Origin: an uncultured Kiloniellales bacterium
GTDB lineage: Bacteria; Pseudomonadota; Alphaproteobacteria; Kiloniellales; JAKSDN01
Assembly (NCBI GenBank): GCA_947259625.1
Contig: CAMYMY010000244.1
Location: forward strand, 1-5,816
Reading direction: 5' to 3'
Length of the DNA stretch: 5,816 nucleotides
Shown here piece by piece: positions 1 through 5,816 of the stretch (the first letter of the stretch is position 1; each line of letters begins with the position of its first letter). A program made the position numbers and the translations under genes. Under the pieces are notes generated by a model that saw only the letters and a program-made list of their open reading frames with translations, searched no databases and was not told the origin of the DNA.

Positions 1-1733
<1,733 letters not shown>

Positions 1734-1740
1734 GCGTCCG

Positions 1741-3108
1741 TCACTCCTTTGGCCGGTTCTTGCGTTTTCTGGCGCGGAACAGGGCCGCGCCGCCCTCGAC
1801 CGTCCGCTGCTGGCCGCGCGCGACCGCGAGCGCGTCGGCGGCGACGTCCTTGGTGACCGTCGAGCCGGCGGCGACCATGGCGCCGGGACCGAGCGCGACC
1901 GGGGCGACCAGCGCCGTGTTCGAGCCGACAAAGACGCCTTCGCCGATCTCGGTGCGGTGTTTGGCGAAGCCGTCGTAGTTGCAGGTGATCGTGCCGGCGC
2001 CGATGTTGGCGCCCGCGCCCACCGTGGCGTCGCCCAGGTAGGTCAGGTGGTTGGCCTTTGCGCCGACGCCCAGAACCGCGTTCTTCACCTCGACGAAGTT
2101 GCCGACCCGCGCGCCCTCTTGCAGCCGCGCGCCGGACCGCAGGCGGGCATAGGGGCCGACCACGGCGCCCGGGGCGACGTCCGCGCCCTCCAGGAGGCTG
2201 AAGGCACGGAACACGGCGCCCTCGCACACGCTGACGCCGGGACCGAAGAACACCCCCGGCTCCACCGTCACGTCGGGCCCGAGCCGGGTGTCGTGGCTGA
2301 ACCACACGGTCATGGGATCGAGCAGCGTCGCGCCGCCGGCCAGCGCCTTGTCGCGCAGGCGGCGCTGCATGACCGCCTCGGCAATGGCCAGCTCGGCGCG
2401 CGCATTGACGCCGAGGATCTCGTCCTCCTCGGTCTCGATGACCCGCGCGGCGAGCCCCTCCTGCCCGGCGAGCGCGTAGATGCCGGTGAGATAATACTCG
2501 CCCTTGGCGTTGTCGTTGCCGACCCGGTCGAGCAGCGCGAAGAGCTCCGGCCCGCGGCCCAGCATGACGCCGCCATTGCATAGGGTGACCGCCAGCTCCT
2601 CCGGGCCGGCGTCAACCGCCTCGACGATCCTGAGCAGCCGGCCGTCCGCGGGGTCCAGCACCATGCGGCCATAGCCGGCGGGCTCGGCCGAGCGGAAGCC
2701 GAGGGCGACCAGGGCCGGCGCTTCGGCGCTTTCGGCCGCCTGCACCATGCGCGCCAGCGTATTCTTCGTGACCAGCGGCGTGTCGCCGAACAGCACCAGG
2801 ACATGGCCCGCGCCGCCGTCGCCGTGAAAGCCGTCGAGCGCCGGCCTGGCCGCAAGCACCGCATGGCCGGTGCCGAGCTGCGGCGCCTGCACCACGGTCG
2901 TATGCGGGCGCGCGGCTTCCGCCACCTGCTCCATGCCGGGGCCGGCCACCACGACGATGCGCGCGGGCGCCAGCGGCGCCACGGCGTCCAGCACGTGGTG
3001 CAGCATGGTCTTACCGGCGACCTCGTGGAGCACCTTGGGCTTTCGCGACGCCATGCGCACGCCCTTGCCGGCGGCCAGGATCACGACGGCGAGCTTGGAT
3101 TCGGTCAT
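1741..3108 (-). CDS. glmU: Bifunctional UDP-N-acetylglucosamine pyrophosphorylase / glucosamine-1-phosphate N-acetyltransferase
   Basis: GlmU acetylates glucosamine-1-phosphate with acetyl-CoA and then transfers UMP from UTP, giving UDP-GlcNAc for peptidoglycan and lipid A. The protein has 455 residues, against 456 in E. coli, so it is full length. The N-terminal uridyltransferase half shows the nucleotide-binding signature LAAGKGVRM (11-19) followed by KPKVLHEVAGK. It also shows QLGTGHA (77-83), FGDTPL (108-113), GEYYLT (203-208) and GVNAR (233-237). The C-terminal half is a left-handed beta-helix of hexapeptide repeats (about 260-425). It includes ARLRSGA (321-327), NFVEVKN (337-343), NHLTYLGD (353-360), whose His354 matches the catalytic His363 of E. 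coli, and CNYDG (376-380). The usual Thr of GKGTRM is Val here, a minor variation. The tail is short and basic. No strong Shine-Dalgarno precedes the ATG, but the N-terminal motif begins at residue 11, as is normal. It is the first visible gene of a glmU-glmS operon. Confidence 0.97.
   Translation of the reverse strand: MTESKLAVVILAAGKGVRMASRKPKVLHEVAGKTMLHHVLDAVAPLAPARIVVVAGPGMEQVAEAARPHTTVVQAPQLGTGHAVLAARPALDGFHGDGGAGHVLVLFGDTPLVTKNTLARMVQAAESAEAPALVALGFRSAEPAGYGRMVLDPADGRLLRIVEAVDAGPEELAVTLCNGGVMLGRGPELFALLDRVGNDNAKGEYYLTGIYALAGQEGLAARVIETEEDEILGVNARAELAIAEAVMQRRLRDKALAGGATLLDPMTVWFSHDTRLGPDVTVEPGVFFGPGVSVCEGAVFRAFSLLEGADVAPGAVVGPYARLRSGARLQEGARVGNFVEVKNAVLGVGAKANHLTYLGDATVGAGANIGAGTITCNYDGFAKHRTEIGEGVFVGSNTALVAPVALGPGAMVAAGSTVTKDVAADALAVARGQQRTVEGGAALFRARKRKNRPKE
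1744..1750 (-). promoter_or_regulatory. Ribosome binding site of glmS, inside the end of glmU
   Basis: On the minus strand AAAGGAG lies directly before the glmU TGA stop and 10 nt upstream of the glmS ATG. It is a near-perfect Shine-Dalgarno sequence that confirms the glmS start at 1733. Because it sits in the last codons of glmU, translation of the two genes is probably coupled (inference). Confidence 0.8.
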
Positions 3109-3253
3109 GGCGGCGGGGTTCGGAGCCTCTCGGTTGAACCGTGTGGAGCCGGGCGGGCGACCTCGGTGAGTTAGCCCCCGATTGCGGCAAGATTTAGCCG
3201 AACATGGTTAACGCCACGTTGCTGGTGACGCAAGGGAGCCTCTTCTCGATTTC

Positions 3254-3340
3254 ACCACAAAGACACCAAGGCACGAAGCTTGATTGTCGCACACTTTGCG
3301 CGTTGAACCCGTTCTTCGTGGTCTTTCGTGTCCTGGTGGT
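3254..3340. repeat. Imperfect inverted repeat with arms built of 9-nt units
   Basis: The left arm is three degenerate 9-mers: ACCACAAAG (3254-3262), ACACCAAGG (3263-3271) and CACGAAGCT (3272-3280). The right arm is the matching complement series: CTTCGTGGT (3314-3322), CTTTCGTGT (3323-3331) and CCTGGTGGT (3332-3340). Folding 3254-3278 against 3314-3340 gives about 21 of 25 matched positions with a 2-nt bulge, leaving a loop of about 35 nt. From memory, arms of the CCACAAAGACAC...AAG type occur as dispersed intergenic palindromes in many unrelated bacterial genomes, so this is probably one copy of such a family (REP- or MITE-like). I see no coding capacity and no clear target-site duplication. 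Its function is unknown. Confidence 0.7.
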
Positions 3341-3367
3341 AGTTCTGGCCGCGACTGCTTTGCCGCC

Positions 3368-3396
3368 TCGACCTCGAGAGGCCCGGCGGCTAGGCT
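3368..3396 (+). promoter_or_regulatory. Weak candidate promoter for the dehydratase gene
   Basis: TCGACC (3368-3373) and TAGGCT (3391-3396) are separated by 17 bp and match the sigma-70 boxes at four and three of six positions. The spacing would give a leader of roughly 25 nt ending at the ATG at 3429. The boxes lie within an imperfect dyad: GCCGCC at 3362-3367, CTCGAG at 3373-3378 and GGCGGC at 3385-3390. In DNA this GC-rich such matches occur by chance, so this is only a candidate. Confidence 0.2.
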
Positions 3397-3412
3397 CGTA
3401 CCGCCACCGCAT

Positions 3413-3420
3413 GGAGGAGA
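3413..3420 (+). promoter_or_regulatory. Ribosome binding site that fixes the dehydratase start
   Basis: GGAGGAGA ends 8 nt before the ATG at 3429, whose product begins MKISRITAYQ as expected for this family. It argues against the in-frame ATGs at 3411, which overlaps the site itself, and 3204. Confidence 0.75.
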
Positions 3421-3428
3421 GCGCGGCC

Positions 3429-4541
3429 ATGAAGATCTCACGCATCACGGCCTATCAGGTCGATCTGCCGCTGCACGAGGGCAGCTACAACTGGTCGGGC
3501 GGCAAATCGGTCGAGGTCTTCGACTCGACCGTGGTGCGTGTCGAGACCGACCAGGGGATCGCGGGCCATGGCGAGGTCTGCCCTCTCGGCCCCTTCTACC
3601 TGCCGTCCTACGCGGCCGGCGCGCGGGCGGGAATCGCGGAGCTGGGCCCGCACCTGATCGGCCGGGACCCGCGCGAGCTCGACCGGCTGAACGCCGTCAT
3701 GGACCGGGCCCTCAAGGGCCATCCCTACGTCAAGTCGGCGCTCGACATGGCCTGCTGGGACATCCTGGGCCAGGCCGCGGGCCTCCCGGTCTGCACCCTG
3801 CTGGGCGGTCGCTTCGGCGACGACGTCGCACTCTACCGGGCAATCTCCCAGGAAAGCCCGGAGGCCATGGCGGCCAAGGTGGCGGGTTACCGGGCCGAGG
3901 GCTACCGCCGCTTCCAGCTCAAGGTCGGCGACAAGGACGGCAACGCCGACACCGACATCGCGCGGATCCGCGCGGTCTCCGAGAGGCTCGAGACCGGTGA
4001 CGTGCTGATCGCCGATGCCAACACCGGCTGGCTGATGCACGAGGCGCTCAGGGTCGTGCGCGCGGTCCGGGACCTGGACGTCTATATCGAACAGCCCTGC
4101 GAGAGCTACGAGGAGTGCCTGACGGTGCGCCGCCACAGCGACCATCCCTTCGTGCTCGACGAGTCCATGGACGGCATCGGCATGCTGCTCAAGGGCCACG
4201 CCGACCGGGCCATGGACGTGGTCAACATCAAGATCAACAAGCTGGGCGGCCTGACCAAGGCCAGGCGCGCGCGCGACCTTTGCGTCGAGATGGGGCTGGG
4301 GCTCACCATCGAGGACTCCTGGGGCGGCGACATCGTGACCGCCGCGATTGCCCACCTCGCCCACTCGACGCCGGCGCGCAACCGCTTCACCGCGACCGAC
4401 TTCAACAGCTATGTCACGAAGTCCATCGCCGAGGGCGCGCCCGAGCGCCGGAATGGCCGCATGGCCGCGTCGGAGGCGCCGGGCCTCGGTGTCGCGCCGC
4501 GCTGGGACATGCTGGGCGAGCCGGTGATCGACGTGGGGTGA
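3429..4541 (+). CDS. Enolase-superfamily dehydratase, probably cis-3-hydroxy-L-proline dehydratase
   Basis: The 370-residue product is a complete mandelate racemase/muconate lactonizing enzyme (MLE subgroup). An N-terminal capping domain (about 1-125) is followed by a TIM-barrel domain. The Mg2+ ligands are Asp196 (IADAN), Glu221 (YIEQP) and Asp244 (VLDES). The acid/base lysines are Lys165 in FQLKVG, where the usual KxK is QxK, and Lys268 in NIKINKLGG. SWGGDIVTAA (297-306) closes the barrel. The opening, the EVFDSTVVRVET stretch, ALYRAISQE and the TATDFNSY tail agree, from memory, with cis-3-hydroxy-L-proline dehydratase of Labrenzia/Roseibium. That enzyme removes the alpha proton and beta hydroxyl, giving pyrroline-2-carboxylate. 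The related 4-hydroxyproline-betaine 2-epimerase is the main alternative. The superfamily call is near certain; the substrate is inferred. The start follows the Shine-Dalgarno at 3413-3420. The gene lies 100 bp upstream of a DHDPS/NAL-family gene on the same strand. Confidence 0.85.
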   Translation: MKISRITAYQVDLPLHEGSYNWSGGKSVEVFDSTVVRVETDQGIAGHGEVCPLGPFYLPSYAAGARAGIAELGPHLIGRDPRELDRLNAVMDRALKGHPYVKSALDMACWDILGQAAGLPVCTLLGGRFGDDVALYRAISQESPEAMAAKVAGYRAEGYRRFQLKVGDKDGNADTDIARIRAVSERLETGDVLIADANTGWLMHEALRVVRAVRDLDVYIEQPCESYEECLTVRRHSDHPFVLDESMDGIGMLLKGHADRAMDVVNIKINKLGGLTKARRARDLCVEMGLGLTIEDSWGGDIVTAAIAHLAHSTPARNRFTATDFNSYVTKSIAEGAPERRNGRMAASEAPGLGVAPRWDMLGEPVIDVG

Positions 4542-4560
4542 GATTCCATCGCGACCGCGC

Positions 4561-4590
4561 TTGCGCCGCGTTCGCCGAGGGTGCTTAAGT
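4561..4590 (+). promoter_or_regulatory. Possible internal promoter between the two catabolic genes
   Basis: The 100-bp gap at 4542-4641 contains the only AT-rich run nearby (TTAAGTTAG from 4585). TTGCGC (4561-4566) and TTAAGT (4585-4590) are 18 bp apart and could form a weak sigma-70 promoter giving the second gene some independent expression. The evidence is positional only. No terminator-like hairpin with a T-run interrupts the gap, so read-through from the dehydratase is also expected. Confidence 0.2.
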
Positions 4591-4641
4591 TAGTCGGAGC
4601 GGCCCTGCCCGGCGCGGGGTGCCTTTCGGGAGAAGCACATC

Positions 4642-5550
4642 ATGAGCAGCGTCACCTGGCAGGGCGTCTATCCGGCGGCCACCACGCAATTCAAGGACGA
4701 CCAGTCCCTCGACCTGGCGGCGACCGCCGGCCACGTGAGCACCCTGATCGACGCCGGCGTGCACGGCCTGGTCATGCTGGGCACCGTGGGCGAGAACACG
4801 GCGCTCGAGCCCGAGGAGAAACGCGCGGTCTTGAAGGCGACGGTGGAGGCCGCGGCGGGCCGCGTGCCGGTCCTGACCGGCGTCGCCGAGTGCTCGACCG
4901 CCCAGGCCTGCCGCTATGCCGAGGACGCCAAGGCGCTCGGCATCGACGGGCTCATGGTCCTGCCGGCCATGGTCTACAAGTCCGACGGCCGCGAGACCAT
5001 GGCGCATTTCCGCGCGGTGGCGCGGGCGACCGACCTGCCGGTCATGTGCTACAACAACCCGGTCTCCTACGGCGTCGACATCACGCCCGAGATGTTCGCG
5101 GACTTGGCCGACGAGCCGACCCTGGTGGCGATCAAGGAGTCCTCCGACGACGTGCGGCGCCTGACAGACCTCGCGAATGCCTGCGGCGGGCGCTACGTCC
5201 TGTTCTGCGGGGTCGACGACCTGATCGTCGAGTCCGTGCTGCTGGGCGTCACCGGCTGGGTCGCCGGTTTGGTCAACGCCTTCCCCGCCGAGTCCGTGCG
5301 GCTTTTCGCGTTGGCCCGCGCGGGCCGCTGGGAGGAGGCCAAGGCGCTCTACCGATGGTTCATGCCGCTGCTGCACCTCGACTGCCACGTCAAGCTGGTG
5401 CACCACATCAAGCTGGCCCAGTCCATGGCGGGCCTCGGCAGCGAGACCCTGCGCGCGCCGCGCCTCGCGCTCGAAGGCGAAGAGCGCGAGCGCATCATGG
5501 CGATCATCCAGGCGGGCCTGGACGCCCGGCCGCGCCTGGCCGCCGAGTAG
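4642..5550 (+). CDS. DHDPS/NAL-family Schiff-base enzyme, possibly pyrroline-4-hydroxy-2-carboxylate deaminase
   Basis: The 302-residue product is a full-length class I aldolase-type TIM barrel of the dihydrodipicolinate synthase/N-acetylneuraminate lyase family. Lys165 in VAIKESS is the Schiff-base lysine. Tyr137 in CYNNP is the conserved catalytic tyrosine. The carboxylate-binding loop is GTVGEN (47-52), and CGVDD (189-193) matches the family's later glycine-rich loop. True DapA has GTTGE and an Arg shortly after the tyrosine (YNVPGRT); both the second Thr and that Arg are absent here, so lysine biosynthesis is unlikely. Overall style (GVYPAATTQFKDD opening, WFMPLLHLD near 239-247) recalls proteins found with hydroxyproline genes, where a member of this family deaminates pyrroline-4-hydroxy-2-carboxylate to 2-oxoglutarate semialdehyde. 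That substrate is inferred from resemblance and from the adjacent dehydratase; another 2-keto acid aldolase or dehydratase role remains possible. GGGAGAAG at 4628-4635 supports the ATG. The gene ends before a strong hairpin. Confidence 0.82.
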   Translation: MSSVTWQGVYPAATTQFKDDQSLDLAATAGHVSTLIDAGVHGLVMLGTVGENTALEPEEKRAVLKATVEAAAGRVPVLTGVAECSTAQACRYAEDAKALGIDGLMVLPAMVYKSDGRETMAHFRAVARATDLPVMCYNNPVSYGVDITPEMFADLADEPTLVAIKESSDDVRRLTDLANACGGRYVLFCGVDDLIVESVLLGVTGWVAGLVNAFPAESVRLFALARAGRWEEAKALYRWFMPLLHLDCHVKLVHHIKLAQSMAGLGSETLRAPRLALEGEERERIMAIIQAGLDARPRLAAE

Positions 5551-5558
5551 GACCCCTG

Positions 5559-5594
5559 CGCGCGAAAAAGGGGAAAAGACCCCATTTTCGCGCG
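5559..5594. terminator. Bidirectional intrinsic terminator between convergent genes
   Basis: CGCGCG (5559-5564), A5 and GGGG (5570-5573) pair with CCCC (5580-5583), A, TTTT (5585-5588) and CGCGCG (5589-5594). The result is a 15-position stem with a single A-A mismatch and a 6-nt loop (AAAAGA). Read on either strand, the inner G4/C4 hairpin is followed by a T-tract (ATTTT on plus, TTTTT on minus) and preceded by an A-tract, the classic two-way terminator shape. It begins 9 bp after the stop of the DHDPS-like gene and lies about 55 bp beyond the stop of the receiver gene that converges on it. Confidence 0.75.
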
Positions 5595-5648
5595 GGCTCG
5601 CGGCGAGGAACCGACCGGCCGAACTGACGGCGGCCTGGAGAGCCGAGG

Positions 5649-5816
5649 CTAATGTCTGGTCCGGTTGGCGGCCATCTCGCGGATACGGCGGTCGAGTTCG
5701 TCCATCGTGAAGGGCTTGGCGATGCAATGAAGCGGCGGCACGCCGTCCTCCGCGACGGCGGCGCCGATATCGCCCGAGGCATAAAGCACCTTGAGGTCGG
5801 GACGGCGGCCGAGGGC
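5649..5816 (-). CDS. Response-regulator receiver domain protein, C-terminal fragment
   Basis: Reading leftward from the right edge, an open frame of 55 codons ends at TAG (5651-5649). Its product has the second half of a CheY-like receiver. RPDLKVLYASGD (5-16) is the beta-4 strand with the conserved Ser/Thr switch residue (Ser14). CIAKPFT (31-37) contains the invariant Lys34-Pro35 pair of beta-5. MDELDRRIREMAA (38-50) is helix alpha-5. The phosphoacceptor Asp and everything before it lie outside the window. The protein ends five residues after the receiver, so no DNA-binding output domain follows. It is therefore either a single-domain regulator or, as the RPDLKVLY-SG style suggests, the C-terminal receiver of a hybrid histidine kinase. 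Which signal it serves cannot be told. It faces the DHDPS-like gene and is probably unrelated to it. Confidence 0.85.
   Translation of the reverse strand, partial: ALGRRPDLKVLYASGDIGAAVAEDGVPPLHCIAKPFTMDELDRRIREMAANRTRH

Larger units (their letters stand above)
3109..3428. other. Divergent intergenic region between glmU and the dehydratase gene
   Basis: These 320 bp must hold the promoters for both directions. They are less GC-rich than the flanking genes between about 3180 and 3340. Visible content: an AT-richer patch at 3190-3212 that includes GATTTAG and ATGGTTAAC and may be part of the glmU promoter, although I could not fit a convincing -35/-10 pair there; the inverted repeat at 3254-3340; a weak sigma-70-like candidate at 3368-3396 facing the dehydratase; and a purine-rich Shine-Dalgarno at 3413-3420. 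An open frame continuous with the dehydratase reaches back to an ATG at 3204, but it runs through the repeat and has no family similarity there, so I treat the stretch as non-coding. Confidence 0.75.

Noticed and set aside
3205..3212. ATGGTTAA, whose reverse complement TTAACCAT resembles a CtrA half-site upstream of glmU
   Set aside because: Only one half-site is present, with no second TTAA at 7-nt spacing; the next similar run is at the wrong distance. An 8-mer match alone is not support.
3204..3428. A 75-codon N-terminal extension of the dehydratase from the ATG at 3204
   Set aside because: The extension runs through the inverted repeat and has no family counterpart. A good Shine-Dalgarno stands before the ATG at 3429, where the expected family N-terminus begins.
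3438..4364. A 308-codon minus-strand open frame antisense to the dehydratase
   Set aside because: It is fully inside the recognised dehydratase gene on the other strand, with low-complexity composition and no known motif.
4602..4622. GC-rich potential hairpin before the DHDPS-like gene, considered as an attenuator or terminator
   Set aside because: The pairing is short and ambiguous, no T-run follows, and such stems are common by chance at this base composition.
4585..5727. A 380-codon minus-strand open frame antisense to the DHDPS-like gene
   Set aside because: It is opposite a clear full-length enzyme, crosses the terminator hairpin, conflicts with the receiver-domain frame at its upstream end, and has no family features.

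Overview
The window is GC-rich DNA (roughly 70% by eye) in which every recognisable gene uses G/C-ending codons. The gene content and order (glmU immediately followed by glmS, a hydroxyproline-type catabolic pair, and a receiver-domain protein) fit an alphaproteobacterium, perhaps of the Rhodospirillales/Rhodobacterales breadth. That placement is inference from protein style and gene order, not from a marker gene.

Layout. Positions 1-3108 hold a minus-strand operon for UDP-N-acetylglucosamine synthesis: glmU (1741-3108) reads first and glmS (1-1733) follows after 7 bp. GlmS makes glucosamine-6-phosphate. GlmU acetylates and uridylates glucosamine-1-phosphate to UDP-GlcNAc, the precursor of peptidoglycan and lipid A. 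The last ~30 residues of GlmS lie beyond the left edge.

Positions 3109-3428 are a 320-bp divergent intergenic region. It contains a clear imperfect inverted repeat (3254-3340) whose arms are each made of three degenerate 9-mers. This is the most unusual non-coding structure in the window.

Positions 3429-5550 hold two plus-strand genes, probably one catabolic unit. The first is an enolase-superfamily (mandelate racemase/muconate lactonizing) enzyme that most resembles cis-3-hydroxy-L-proline dehydratase. The second is a DHDPS/NAL-family Schiff-base lyase or deaminase that lacks the features of true DapA and resembles pyrroline-4-hydroxy-2-carboxylate deaminase-type proteins. Together they suggest use of hydroxyproline or a related imino acid. 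No transporter, regulator, epimerase, oxidase or reductase of such a pathway is in view.

Positions 5551-5648 separate convergent genes and contain a strong hairpin (5559-5594) shaped like a bidirectional intrinsic terminator. From 5649 to the right edge, on the minus strand, lies the C-terminal 55 residues of a response-regulator receiver domain.

I see no RNA gene, CRISPR array, transposase, phage gene or defence system. The window is mostly ordinary. Points worth a second look are the palindromic repeat at the boundary between the core and catabolic blocks, and the exact substrates of the dehydratase/DHDPS-like pair.
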